A stretch of DNA of 64,000 nucleotides from Actimicrobium antarcticum. Its GTDB lineage: Bacteria > Pseudomonadota > Gammaproteobacteria > Burkholderiales > Burkholderiaceae_D. Below are positions 24,876 through 34,015 of the stretch, piece after piece. Position 1 is the first letter of the stretch. Every line of letters starts with the position of its first letter. Under the pieces are notes generated by a model that made no database searches, was not told the DNA's origin, and worked only from the letters and a program-made list of their open reading frames with translations. Location: the NCBI RefSeq assembly GCF_039536745.1, contig NZ_BAAAZE010000008.1:558001-622000 (forward strand), in the 5' to 3' direction. The position numbers and the translations under genes are program-made.

Positions 24876-26071
24876 AATTTGCCGCGCCTGACTTCAACGG
24901 GGCGACTGCCGGCAAGTCGCTGGCGCAGCGCTCCAAAATGATGGAGTACGACCAGCCGCTGGTCTGGGTGGTGATCCTGCTGATGCTGTTCGGCATGGTG
25001 ATGGTGTATTCGGCCTCGATCTCGCTGCCCGATTCGCCCAAGTACGCGCAATACAAGAATGCCCATTTCCTGATCCGCCAGGCCACCTTCATCGCCATCT
25101 CGCTGGTCGCCGGCTTGCTGGCGTTCCGGGTGCGCATCGAAGACTGGCAAAAGCTGGCGCCCTACCTGTTCGTCGGTACCCTGATCCTGTTGTTCCTGGT
25201 GCTGGTGCCGGGTATCGGCAAAGGCGTCAACGGGGCCAAGCGCTGGTTGTCGTTCAAGGTCTTCAACCTGCAACCGTCCGAACTGATGAAACTGTTCGTG
25301 GTGTTGTACGCCGCCGATTACACGGTGCGCAAGCAGCAGTTCATGCATAAACTGACCAAGGGCTTTTTACCGATGGCGGGTGCGGTCGGGCTGGTCGGCC
25401 TGCTGCTGTTGCTCGAACCTGACCTGGGTGCATTCGGCGTGATCGTCTGTATCGCGATGGGTATCCTGTTTTTGGGTGGCATCAATGGCGTCTGGTTTGG
25501 CGGCATCGGCGCCACGCTGGTGGCCACGTTCAGCCTGGTGATCATGTTGTCGCCGTGGCGGCGCGAACGGATTTTTGCGTATCTCAATCCCTGGACCGAA
25601 GAAAATGCCCTCGGCAAGGCCTACCAGTTATCGCACTCGCTGATTGCGTTTGGTCGCGGCGAACTGTTTGGCGTCGGTCTCGGTGGCAGCGTCGAAAAAC
25701 TGCATTACCTGCCCGAAGCGCATACCGACTTCCTGCTCGCCGTGATCGGTGAAGAACTCGGTTTTGTCGGCGTGCTGGCAGTCGTCGTGATGTTTTACTG
25801 GATTATCAAGCGCTCTTTCGATATCGGCCGTCAGGCCATCGCCATCGACCTGACCTTTGCCGGACTGACTGCCAAGGGGATCGGTATCTGGATCGGCGTG
25901 CAGGCCTTCATCAACATGGGCGTGAACCTCGGCCTGTTGCCGACCAAGGGCCTGACGTTGCCGCTGATGAGCTACGGCGGTTCCGGCGTGCTGATCAACT
26001 GCATCGGGCTGGCCATCCTGCTGCGCATCGATTACGAAAATCGCCTGCGCATGCGCGGAGGCCGGCCATGA
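24872..26071 (+). CDS. ftsW: Septal peptidoglycan polymerase FtsW
   Basis: SEDS-family glycosyltransferase that polymerises lipid II at the septum together with FtsI. The 399-residue protein has about ten membrane segments, FNLQPSELMKLFVVLYAADY in the middle, LEPDLGAFGV, PEAHTDFLLAVIGEELGF and the C-terminal LPLMSYGGSGVL, all SEDS signatures. ATGA overlaps on both sides link it to murD and murG. Confidence 0.97.
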   Translation: MKFAAPDFNGATAGKSLAQRSKMMEYDQPLVWVVILLMLFGMVMVYSASISLPDSPKYAQYKNAHFLIRQATFIAISLVAGLLAFRVRIEDWQKLAPYLFVGTLILLFLVLVPGIGKGVNGAKRWLSFKVFNLQPSELMKLFVVLYAADYTVRKQQFMHKLTKGFLPMAGAVGLVGLLLLLEPDLGAFGVIVCIAMGILFLGGINGVWFGGIGATLVATFSLVIMLSPWRRERIFAYLNPWTEENALGKAYQLSHSLIAFGRGELFGVGLGGSVEKLHYLPEAHTDFLLAVIGEELGFVGVLAVVVMFYWIIKRSFDIGRQAIAIDLTFAGLTAKGIGIWIGVQAFINMGVNLGLLPTKGLTLPLMSYGGSGVLINCIGLAILLRIDYENRLRMRGGRP

Positions 26072-27141
26072 AAAAACTGCTGATCATGGCTGCAGGTACC
26101 GGTGGCCACATCTTCCCGGGACTGGCGATTGCCGACACCATGCGCGCGCGCGGCTGGCAAATCAGCTGGCTCGGTACCGAACACGGGATGGAGCGCGAGC
26201 TGGTGCCCGCGCACGGCATCGAGATGGATCAGATTGCCTTCAGCGGTTTGCGCGGCAAGGGCTGGCAGCATTCGCTGCGTGGTGCATGGCGTTTGCTGGC
26301 CAGTTTTGCGACCTGCTTCAAGCTCCTCGGTCGACGTCAGCCGGACGTGGTACTCGGCATGGGCGGCTACGTGACGGTACCCGGCGGCGCAATGGCGCGT
26401 TTGCGCGGCATACCGCTGGTGCTGCTCAATGCCGATGCCGCGCTGCTGTTGTCGAACAAGGCGCTGGTGCCGCTGGCGAAACGCGTGCTGTTCGGCTTTC
26501 CGGCCGACTTCGGTCGTGCTGCCGGCAAGTCCACCGTGACCGGTAATCCGGTGCGGGCCGAAATCCTGCAGTTGCCATTGCCTGCGGTGCGCTACGCCGG
26601 TCGCAGCGGCGTGCTGCAATTGCTGGTGGTCGGCGGCAGTCTGGGTGCCAAAGCACTCAATGACTGTTTGCCGGCAGCGCTGGCGCTGATCCCGGTTGCG
26701 CAGCGCCCGCGCATCACGCATCAGTCCGGCAAGCAGCACATCGTCGCGTTGACTGCCGCGTATGCCAGTGCCGGTGTCGAGGCCGACGTCGTGGCCTTCA
26801 TCGACGACATGCCACGCCGCTACGCCAGCGCCGACCTGGTGATCTGCCGTGCCGGTGCCATCACCTTGTCGGAACTGACCGCGGCAGGTGTCGCCAGTGT
26901 GCTGGTGCCGCTGCTGGCATCCACCACCACACACCAGCGCGACAACGCCCGCTGGATGGAAAACCAGCAAGCGGCGATCCACTTGCCGCAGGCCGACATG
27001 ACGCCACCCGTATTAGCCGAACTCCTGCGCCATATCACCCGCACACAATGCGCAACGATGGCGCAGGCAGCGTATGACAACGGACGGCGCGACGCCAACG
27101 AAGCGATCGCGACTGTCCTCGAACACATGGCCCAATCATGA
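26068..27141 (+). CDS. murG: Lipid II synthase MurG
   Basis: GT28 glycosyltransferase on the inner face of the membrane that adds GlcNAc to lipid I. The 357-residue protein starts with the glycine-rich AAGTGGHIFPGLAIAD, contains GMGGYVTVPGG and VVGGSLGAKALND, and the C-terminal ICRAGAITLSELTAAG. Start and stop both overlap neighbours by 4 nt. Confidence 0.97.
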   Translation: MKKLLIMAAGTGGHIFPGLAIADTMRARGWQISWLGTEHGMERELVPAHGIEMDQIAFSGLRGKGWQHSLRGAWRLLASFATCFKLLGRRQPDVVLGMGGYVTVPGGAMARLRGIPLVLLNADAALLLSNKALVPLAKRVLFGFPADFGRAAGKSTVTGNPVRAEILQLPLPAVRYAGRSGVLQLLVVGGSLGAKALNDCLPAALALIPVAQRPRITHQSGKQHIVALTAAYASAGVEADVVAFIDDMPRRYASADLVICRAGAITLSELTAAGVASVLVPLLASTTTHQRDNARWMENQQAAIHLPQADMTPPVLAELLRHITRTQCATMAQAAYDNGRRDANEAIATVLEHMAQS

Positions 27142-28553
27142 AACACAAAGTCAAACACATTCATTTCGTCGGCATCGGCGGAAGCGGCATGAGCGGCATT
27201 GCCGAAGTGCTGCTCAATCTCGGCTACACCATCTCCGGCTCGGACCTCGGCAGCAACGCTGCCACCAAACGGCTCGCCGAACTCGGTGCCAGCGTTCAGC
27301 TCGGGCATGATGCCGGTAACCTCGGCAAGGCCGATGCCATTGTCACATCGACCGCCGTCAAGGATGACAATCCGGAAGTCGTCGCTGCCCGCGAACGGCA
27401 TATTCCGATCGTCCCGCGCGCGCTGATGCTGGCCGAATTGATGCGCCTGAAACGCGGCATTGCCATCGCCGGCACGCACGGCAAGACCACCACCACCAGT
27501 CTGGTCGCCAGCGTGCTGGCGCAGGGCGGGCTGGACCCGACCTTTGTCATCGGCGGTCGCCTGACCAGTGCCGGCGCCAATGCCAAACTCGGTTCCGGAG
27601 ACTTCATCGTGGCCGAAGCGGATGAATCCGATGCGTCCTTCCTGAACCTGTCACCCGTGATCGAAGTCATCACCAACATCGATGCCGATCACATGGAGAC
27701 CTACGAACACGACTTCAACAAGTTGAAGCAGGCGTTTGTCGATTTCACGCTGCGTCTGCCGTTTTATGGCATCGCGGTGCTCTGCATCGACGATGTCCAT
27801 GTGCGTGAAATCATGCCGCGGGTAGCCAAGCCGATCATGACGTATGGCTTCCATGAAGAAGCCGATGTGCGCGCCATCGATGCCAGGGCAGTCGGTGGCC
27901 TGATGCAATTCACGGTGATCCAGGAAGGCTATGCGCCCTTGCCGATCAGCCTGAACCAGCCCGGCATGCACAACGTCCAGAATGCCTGCGCCGCAATCGC
28001 GATTGCGCGCGAACTGAGCGTGGCCGATAGCGACACGCAAAAGGCACTGGCCGAATTCAACGGTGTTGGCCGCCGCTTCACCCGCTATGGCGAGATCGCG
28101 TTCGCCGGTCGCGACGGCAAACCCGGTGGCAGCTTTGCGCTGGTCGATGACTATGGCCACCATCCGGTCGAGACCGCCGCCACGCTGTCGGCTGCGCGCG
28201 GCGCGTATCCGGGGCGCCGGCTGGTGCTGGCCTTTCAGCCGCATCGCTACACCCGCACCCGCGACCTGTTCGAAGACTTCGTCAAGGTCCTCTCCAGCAC
28301 CGACATGCTGGTACTGGCCGAGGTCTATGCCGCCGGCGAACAACCGATCGTGGCCGCCGATGGCCGTGCGCTGGCGCATGCCTTGCGCGTGGCCGGCAAG
28401 GTCGAACCGGTCTTCGTCGAAGCCATCGCCGACATGCCCGAAACCATCATGAACATGCTGCGTGATGGCGATGTCGTCATCACCATGGGGGCCGGATCGA
28501 TCAGCGGCGTACCGGCAAAGCTGGCGCAATTTTCAGTACAGGAAACAGCATGA
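27138..28553 (+). CDS. murC: UDP-MurNAc:L-alanine ligase MurC
   Basis: First amino-acid addition to UDP-MurNAc. The 471-residue protein has an N-terminal IHFVGIGGSGMSGIAEV motif, the ATP-binding AGTHGKTTTTSLVA near residue 114, EADESDASFLNL and the C-terminal DDYGHHPVE. Start and stop overlap murG and ddl by 4 nt. Confidence 0.98.
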   Translation: MKHKVKHIHFVGIGGSGMSGIAEVLLNLGYTISGSDLGSNAATKRLAELGASVQLGHDAGNLGKADAIVTSTAVKDDNPEVVAARERHIPIVPRALMLAELMRLKRGIAIAGTHGKTTTTSLVASVLAQGGLDPTFVIGGRLTSAGANAKLGSGDFIVAEADESDASFLNLSPVIEVITNIDADHMETYEHDFNKLKQAFVDFTLRLPFYGIAVLCIDDVHVREIMPRVAKPIMTYGFHEEADVRAIDARAVGGLMQFTVIQEGYAPLPISLNQPGMHNVQNACAAIAIARELSVADSDTQKALAEFNGVGRRFTRYGEIAFAGRDGKPGGSFALVDDYGHHPVETAATLSAARGAYPGRRLVLAFQPHRYTRTRDLFEDFVKVLSSTDMLVLAEVYAAGEQPIVAADGRALAHALRVAGKVEPVFVEAIADMPETIMNMLRDGDVVITMGAGSISGVPAKLAQFSVQETA

Positions 28554-29551
28554 GCACAACGACGAGCACAGCAGCGACTACACCAATGAGCACAGCAACA
28601 GCGCAGCAATTCGGCAAGGTCGGCGTCCTGCTCGGCGGTCGCTCGGCCGAGCGCGAAGTTTCGCTGATGTCGGGGCAGGGCGTGCTGGCGGCGCTGCGCA
28701 GCAAGGGCATCGATGCGCACGCATTTGACCCGGCCGAACGGTCGCTGGCCGAACTCGCCGCCGAGCAATTCGATCGCGTCTTCATTGCGTTGCATGGCCG
28801 CTTTGGCGAAGACGGCACCTTGCAGGGCGCGCTCGAACTGCTGGGCATTCCGTACACCGGTTCCGGCGTGATGGCGTCGTCGATCGCGATGGACAAGGTC
28901 ATGACCAAGCGTATCTGGCTCAGCCACGACCTGCCGACGCCACGCTTTCTGGTGCTGGATGCTGATACGCCGAACAATGTACTGGATGACGTGCCGGAAG
29001 AACTTGGCCTGCCGCTGATGCTCAAAGCCCCGCACGAAGGCTCGACCATCGGTATCAGCAAGGTGGTCACGAGCGCCGAGATGCATGCCGGCTTTGCGCT
29101 GTGTGCCAAGTACGACAGCGTTGTGCTGGCCGAAGAATTTATCAGCGGACGCGAGATCACGGTGCCGGTGCTGGGTACCGGACGCACCGCCCGCGCACTG
29201 CCGATCGTCGAGATTCGCGCGCCGCAAGGCAACTACGATTACGAACACAAGTACTTCAGCGACGACACCGAATACCTATGCCCGGCGCCATTCGATGCAG
29301 CCACCACGCTGCGCCTGCAGGACATCGCGGTGCGCGCCTACAATGCGGTCGGCTGTTCGGGCTGGGCCCGGGTCGACCTCATGCTGCGCGCCGGTGACGA
29401 CGCGCCGTTCCTGCTGGAGGTCAACACCTCGCCCGGCATGACTGGCCACTCGCTGGTGCCGATGGCGGGCAAGGCGGCCGGCATGAGTTACGAAGACCTG
29501 TGCGTCGACATCCTGCAATCGGCCCGGCTCAATGCCGACCAGACCAACTGA
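28550..29551 (+). CDS. ddlB: D-alanine:D-alanine ligase
   Basis: ATP-grasp enzyme that makes the D-Ala-D-Ala dipeptide used by MurF. The 333-residue protein has GVLLGGRSAEREVSLMSG after a Thr/Ser-rich N-terminal extension of about 20 residues, then LHGRFGEDGTLQG, the ATP-grasp LMLKAPHEGSTIGI, and EVNTSPGMTGHSLVP near the end. A second ATG at 28586 would remove part of the extension. Confidence 0.96.
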   Translation: MSTTTSTAATTPMSTATAQQFGKVGVLLGGRSAEREVSLMSGQGVLAALRSKGIDAHAFDPAERSLAELAAEQFDRVFIALHGRFGEDGTLQGALELLGIPYTGSGVMASSIAMDKVMTKRIWLSHDLPTPRFLVLDADTPNNVLDDVPEELGLPLMLKAPHEGSTIGISKVVTSAEMHAGFALCAKYDSVVLAEEFISGREITVPVLGTGRTARALPIVEIRAPQGNYDYEHKYFSDDTEYLCPAPFDAATTLRLQDIAVRAYNAVGCSGWARVDLMLRAGDDAPFLLEVNTSPGMTGHSLVPMAGKAAGMSYEDLCVDILQSARLNADQTN

Positions 29552-29572
29552 CCCGGAGCGACGCAGACCATC

Positions 29573-30352
29573 ATGTGGCAAGACATCAAATTGCTTAACG
29601 CAACCGCCAACACCCTGCTCGGTGCGCTGATGATCGCGCTGCTGGCATCGGGCGTCTGGTGGGTGGCGCAGCGGCCGATGTTTACGCTGAAGGTGATCCG
29701 TGTCGATGGCGTGGCCGAGCGCCAGCTGTTGCACGTCAATCCTCTCACCATCAAGAGCACGGCGCTGCCACGGATTCGCGGGAATTTTTTCACGGCCAAT
29801 CTGAGTGCCGTGCGGCTGGCGTTCGAAGCCGTGCCATGGGTACGCAAGGCCACCGTGCGGCGCGAATGGCCAAACCGCCTGATCGTCACACTGGAAGAAC
29901 ACGAGCCGCTCGGTACCTGGGGCGATGAAGGCCGGCTGGTATCGGTGGCGGGTGATGTCTTTACGGCCAATCTGGCCGAAGCCGAAGAAGCTGGCCAGTT
30001 GCCCGAATTCAGTGGCCCGAGCGGTACCGAAAAAGAAGTCGTGGCGCGCTTTGCCGAATTGACCGCCTGGTTCGCGGCGGTCAATCTGAGGCCGGAAAGC
30101 CTGACCCTGTCGAGTCGCTATGCCTGGTCGGTCAAGCTCAATAACGGCATGACCGTCGAGCTGGGTCGCGAGCAGACCAGGACCACGCTGCAGGAGCGCG
30201 TGGCACGGCTGATCACGGTGTATCCGCAACTGGTGGCGCGCCTGCAGGACCGCATCGAGCGCGTCGACATGCGCTATCCGAACGGTCTGGCGCTGCAAGC
30301 CAGTGGCATTGCATTCGGACCGGACAAGAAAGGCGCACCGCGAAAACAATGA
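29573..30352 (+). CDS. ftsQ: Cell division protein FtsQ
   Basis: Bitopic divisome protein that recruits and regulates FtsL/FtsB. The 259-residue protein has a membrane segment at about residues 16-38 (LLGALMIALLASGVWWVA), a POTRA domain (about 45-115, FTLKVIRVDGVAE onwards) and the FtsQ beta domain with PWVRKATVRREWPNRLIV. It follows ddl by 21 nt. Confidence 0.95.
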   Translation: MWQDIKLLNATANTLLGALMIALLASGVWWVAQRPMFTLKVIRVDGVAERQLLHVNPLTIKSTALPRIRGNFFTANLSAVRLAFEAVPWVRKATVRREWPNRLIVTLEEHEPLGTWGDEGRLVSVAGDVFTANLAEAEEAGQLPEFSGPSGTEKEVVARFAELTAWFAAVNLRPESLTLSSRYAWSVKLNNGMTVELGREQTRTTLQERVARLITVYPQLVARLQDRIERVDMRYPNGLALQASGIAFGPDKKGAPRKQ

Positions 30353-30422
30353 GCCACTTACCTGATTTTCTGATTTACCTCTTACTCCACAGCGGCACAC
30401 CCGGAACGGCAAGAACAACACC

Positions 30423-31655
30423 ATGACAAAAGACGCGAAAAACCTGATCGTCGGACTCGATATCGGCACCTCGAAAGTGGTGGCGGTCGTCGCTGAAGTG
30501 ATGCCGAATGGCCGGCACGAAGTGATCGGCCTCGGGCAGCACGAGTCGAAAGGCCTGAAGAAGGGTGTCGTCGTCAATATCGAGGCGACCGTCGAATCGA
30601 TCCAGCGCGCTCTCGAAGAAGCCGAGCTGATGGCCGACTGCAAGATCCGCAATGTTTATACCGGCATCGCCGGCAGCCACATCCGCAGTTTCAATTCCAG
30701 CGGGATGGTCGCCATCAAGGACAAGGAAGTCACGGCTGCCGACGTGGCCCGCGTGATCGAAACCGCGAAGGCGGTCAACATCCCGACCGACCAGCAATTG
30801 CTGCACACGGTGCCGCAGGAATTTATCGTCGATAACCAGGAGGATGTGCGCGAACCAATTGGGATGAGCGGAATCCGACTTGAGGTCAAGGTGCACATCG
30901 TCACCGGTGCGGTGTCGGCTGTACAGAACATTGTCAAGTGCGTACGCCGTTGCGGGCTGGAAGTGTCCGACCTGATTCTGCAACCGATGGCCTCGGCCGA
31001 CGCGGTGCTGACGCCGGATGAAAAAGAACTTGGCGTGGTGCTGATCGATATTGGTGGTGGCACCACCGACGTGGCGATCTTTACCGAAGGCGCGATTCGT
31101 CACACCGCCGTGATCCCGATTGCCGGTGACCAGATCACCAACGACATCGCGATGGCCCTGCGCACGCCGACTTCCGAAGCTGAAGAAATCAAGCTGCGCT
31201 ATGGCGTGGCCAAGCAGGTTCTGGCCGATCCGGGCGAAACCCTGGAAGTGCCGGGCCTGGGCGATCGTGGTCCGCGTAACCTGTCGCGCCAGGCGCTGGC
31301 CGCCGTGATCGAACCGCGCATCGAAGAATTGTTCGCGCTGGTGCATCAGGTGGTGCGCGAGTCCGGTTACGAAGAAGTGCTGTCGTCGGGCATCGTGCTC
31401 ACCGGCGGCTCGGCAATGATGCCGGGCATGGTCGAACTGGCCGAAGATATTTTTTTGAAACCGGCGCGTCTGGGCACACCGGATTACAGCGGTCAACTGG
31501 CCGACGTGGTTCGCAGCCCACGCTATGCCACTGTGCTGGGCCTGCTGCTTGAAGCAAAAAAACAGTACGTGCGCGGCAATGTCGTCACCCGCCAGGATGG
31601 TTCGGTGAAGGCGATCTGGCAGCGTATGAAGGAATGGTTTTTGGGGAATTTTTAA
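30423..31655 (+). CDS. ftsA: Cell division protein FtsA
   Basis: Actin-like protein that tethers FtsZ to the membrane. The 410-residue protein has the ATPase phosphate-1 motif GLDIGTSKVVAVV at the N-terminus, IDIGGGTTDVAIF near residue 205, LTGGSAMMPGM near residue 325, and a C-terminal amphipathic end (IWQRMKEWFLGNF) that serves as the membrane anchor. The 70-nt gap from ftsQ may carry a promoter. Confidence 0.97.
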   Translation: MTKDAKNLIVGLDIGTSKVVAVVAEVMPNGRHEVIGLGQHESKGLKKGVVVNIEATVESIQRALEEAELMADCKIRNVYTGIAGSHIRSFNSSGMVAIKDKEVTAADVARVIETAKAVNIPTDQQLLHTVPQEFIVDNQEDVREPIGMSGIRLEVKVHIVTGAVSAVQNIVKCVRRCGLEVSDLILQPMASADAVLTPDEKELGVVLIDIGGGTTDVAIFTEGAIRHTAVIPIAGDQITNDIAMALRTPTSEAEEIKLRYGVAKQVLADPGETLEVPGLGDRGPRNLSRQALAAVIEPRIEELFALVHQVVRESGYEEVLSSGIVLTGGSAMMPGMVELAEDIFLKPARLGTPDYSGQLADVVRSPRYATVLGLLLEAKKQYVRGNVVTRQDGSVKAIWQRMKEWFLGNF

Positions 31656-31858
31656 GGACGCACTAACGACATGACGTCCGTTGCAGGAAGCTGATTGGCA
31701 GTTGAAATAGATCTGAATGAAATGAAGTAGTCGTCCATTAGTTGTCGTCCTTTTTTGAATTGCACCACATTGAATTACACCGCAGTTTGCAGTTGCTAGT
31801 TGTCACACAGCGCGTGATGACTATCGACTGACAACTGCCTACCCTTTAAGGAATTGCC
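31656..31858. promoter_or_regulatory. ftsZ leader with direct and inverted repeats
   Basis: 203 bp between ftsA and ftsZ. It contains an imperfect 15-bp direct repeat, TTGAATTGCACCACA (31755-31769) and TTGAATTACACCGCA (31770-31784), and an 8-bp inverted repeat AGTTGTCA (31798-31805) / TGACAACT (31829-31836) just before the ribosome binding site AAGGAA (~31849-31854). ftsZ leaders often hold extra promoters. Confidence 0.5.
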
Positions 31859-33076
31859 ATGGAAATCGAACTGGTTGAAAACGTAACACTGGGAACCGTG
31901 ATCAAGGTCGTCGGTATTGGCGGCGCTGGCGGCAATGCTGTTCAGCACATGATCAACAAGGGCGTGATGGGGGTCGAGTTCATCGCCGCCAACACCGACG
32001 CACAAGCACTGAAAAATTCAAAAGCCCACAACGTGATCCAGATCGGCGAGACAGGCCTGGGCGCCGGGATGAAGCCGGCAGTCGGTCGCCAGCTGGCGGA
32101 AGAATCGCGTGGCCGTATCGAAGATGCATTGCGCGGTGCGCACATGGTCTTCATTGCTGCCGGCATGGGCGGCGGGACCGGCACCGGTGCCGCACCGATC
32201 ATTGCGCAGATCGCCAAGGAGCAGGGCGCATTGACGGTGGCGGTGGTGTCCAAGCCGTTCTCGTACGAAGGCCAGAAGTGCATGGAAATCGCCGAAGAAG
32301 GTCTGGAAGCGCTGTCGCAGCACGTCGATTCGCTGATCATCATTCTCAACGAAAAGCTCGAAGAGATTTATGAAGACGACAGCATGATCGAATGGCTGCA
32401 GCACGCCGACGATGTGCTCAACAATGCGGTGGCCGGGATTGCCGAGATCATCAATGTGCAGGGTCACATCAACGTCGACTTCAATGACGTCAAGACCATC
32501 ATGGGCGAGCAGGGCAAGGCCATGATGGGGACCGCAACGGCGTCCGGCGTGGATCGCGCACGCATCGCTGCCGAACAGGCCGTGGCCTCGCCACTGCTCG
32601 ACGGCATCGACTTGTCGGGTGCACGTGGCGTGCTGGTCAACGTGACAGCGAGCCGCAGCCTCAAGGGCAAGGAAATCAAGGAAGTCATGGGCACCGTGCG
32701 CGCTTTTGCAGCAACCGATGCGTTCATTGCGCAAGGCATCGCCTACGACGAAACCATGGGCGACGATATTCGCGTCACCGTGGTCGCGACCGGTCTGGGC
32801 CGTGCACGCAAGAACGTGCAACTGGTACAAACCCCGATGCTGCGTACCGGCACCCACAACGAACCAATGATCGCGCATGCGGCTATCAACTCGGGCATGG
32901 GCGCAGGCATGGCAAGCGGCATGCACCAGGGCGGCAAGCAAGCCGGCTCGTTCGACGGCCTGAAAGCGCCGGCAGTATGGCGTCGCGAATCAGCTTCCGA
33001 AACCGTGCGGGCGCTGGAAAAGAACGGCATGGAAACGTATGACATTCCTGCTTTTCTGCGCAAGCAGGCGGACTGA
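31859..33076 (+). CDS. ftsZ: Cell division protein FtsZ
   Basis: Tubulin-like GTPase that forms the Z-ring. The 405-residue protein has VVGIGGAGGNAVQHM at the N-terminus, the GTP-binding GMGGGTGTGAAP near residue 105, the catalytic NVDFNDVKTIM loop, a Gly/Met/Ala-rich C-terminal linker, and the conserved tail YDIPAFLRKQAD that binds FtsA and ZapD. It ends the dcw cluster. Confidence 0.98.
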   Translation: MEIELVENVTLGTVIKVVGIGGAGGNAVQHMINKGVMGVEFIAANTDAQALKNSKAHNVIQIGETGLGAGMKPAVGRQLAEESRGRIEDALRGAHMVFIAAGMGGGTGTGAAPIIAQIAKEQGALTVAVVSKPFSYEGQKCMEIAEEGLEALSQHVDSLIIILNEKLEEIYEDDSMIEWLQHADDVLNNAVAGIAEIINVQGHINVDFNDVKTIMGEQGKAMMGTATASGVDRARIAAEQAVASPLLDGIDLSGARGVLVNVTASRSLKGKEIKEVMGTVRAFAATDAFIAQGIAYDETMGDDIRVTVVATGLGRARKNVQLVQTPMLRTGTHNEPMIAHAAINSGMGAGMASGMHQGGKQAGSFDGLKAPAVWRRESASETVRALEKNGMETYDIPAFLRKQAD

Positions 33077-33132
33077 TTTGGTGTAGTCCGTACCGGTTGT
33101 AGTTGCAACGTTACGCCGGCAGTACATCCCCG

Positions 33133-33185
33133 ACCGGGGCCACGTGAACCACGTCAGACCATGGCGTTGTGCACGCGGCCCCGGT
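33133..33185 (+). terminator. Large GC-rich hairpin downstream of ftsZ
   Basis: ACCGGGGCC (33133-33141) pairs with GGCCCCGGT (33177-33185), with a nested ACGTG-AAC-CACGT element just inside. No T-run follows, so if it terminates transcription it may need Rho; it could also protect the mRNA end. Confidence 0.35.
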
Positions 33186-33310
33186 TTGGCATTGCGGCCC
33201 GTGATGGCTTTTCCCTGCGAAAAAAAACAGAACGAGGCATACTGCGCACTCCGCGCCGGTCATGCCGGCGTTCCATTTGACCCCACCTATTTCACTCGGA
33301 AGGAAATACC

Positions 33311-33817
33311 ATGACCATCAATATTGGCGACCGTTTGCCAGAAGGTACGCTTGCAGAATTCATCGAAGTCGAATTGGCTGGTTGTTCGCTCGGCCCGAAT
33401 ACTTTCGCGGTATCGGGCCTGACCAAAGGCAAGACCATCGCGATCTTCGGACTGCCTGGCGCCTACACGCCGACCTGCTCGGCGCAGCATGTCCCCGGTT
33501 ACCTCAAGCATGCCGCTGACCTGAAAGCCAAGGGCGTCGATGAAATCTGGTGCATCGCGGTGAACGACGCTTTCGTGATGGGTGCATGGGGCCGTGACCA
33601 GAAAGCCACCGGCACGATCCGCATGATGGCCGATGGCAATGCTGCATTCTGCAAGGCGCTGGGACTCGATGCCGACTTCAGCAAGCATGGCATGGGTACA
33701 CGGTCGCAGCGCTATTCCATGCTGGTCCAGGATGGCGTGGTCAAGCAGTTGAATGTGGAACAGGGCGGTAAGTTTGAGGTGTCGTCTGCAGAAGCCTTGC
33801 TCGCACAGCTGGGTTGA
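33311..33817 (+). CDS. Peroxiredoxin (Prx5 type)
   Basis: Thiol peroxidase that reduces hydroperoxides. The 168-residue protein carries the peroxidatic motif PGAYTPTC with Cys56, and other Cys at about residues 25 and 118; which, if any, resolves is not clear. The C-terminal GTRSQRYSMLVQDGVVKQL is typical of Prx5-like proteins. An AAGGAAAT ribosome binding site precedes the ATG. It lies between ftsZ and lpxC and is followed by a terminator, so it is probably its own transcription unit. The ftsZ-peroxiredoxin-lpxC order also occurs in other Burkholderiales. Confidence 0.92.
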   Translation: MTINIGDRLPEGTLAEFIEVELAGCSLGPNTFAVSGLTKGKTIAIFGLPGAYTPTCSAQHVPGYLKHAADLKAKGVDEIWCIAVNDAFVMGAWGRDQKATGTIRMMADGNAAFCKALGLDADFSKHGMGTRSQRYSMLVQDGVVKQLNVEQGGKFEVSSAEALLAQLG

Positions 33818-33840
33818 TCTGTCTCAATCTTGAAAAAACT

Positions 33841-33864
33841 GGCGCAGAAATGCGTCTTTTTTTT
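33841..33864 (+). terminator. Intrinsic terminator after the peroxiredoxin gene
   Basis: GGCGCA (33841-33846), GAAA tetraloop, TGCGTC (33851-33856) with one G-T pair, followed by eight T's. It lies 24 nt after the stop. Confidence 0.7.
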
Positions 33865-34000
33865 GCCCGTTTCGCGTTCGCAGCAGTGGCGCGATGTCTA
33901 TCCTGAGATCGGTACATGGTTTGATGTGAAAGACGGCACGTTCGTTGTGGTTCACATTGTTACGTCCGGTTGCCCGCACGGAATTGCTTTGCGCGCACAT

Positions 34001-34009
34001 TGCTATAAT
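34001..34009 (+). promoter_or_regulatory. Extended -10 promoter of lpxC, implying a leaderless mRNA
   Basis: TGCTATAAT is a perfect extended -10 element. With the hexamer at 34004-34009, +1 falls at 34016, the A of the lpxC ATG. There is no ribosome binding site between. Confidence 0.7.
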
Positions 34010-34015
34010 CGCGCC

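Noticed and set aside
33133..33185. Hairpin after ftsZ read as a standard intrinsic terminator
   Set aside because: No T-run follows, so it is listed only as a low-confidence hairpin.
33830..34015. Upstream extension of lpxC
   Set aside because: It would place 62 non-homologous residues before the conserved start and would cross the lpxC promoter and a terminator.
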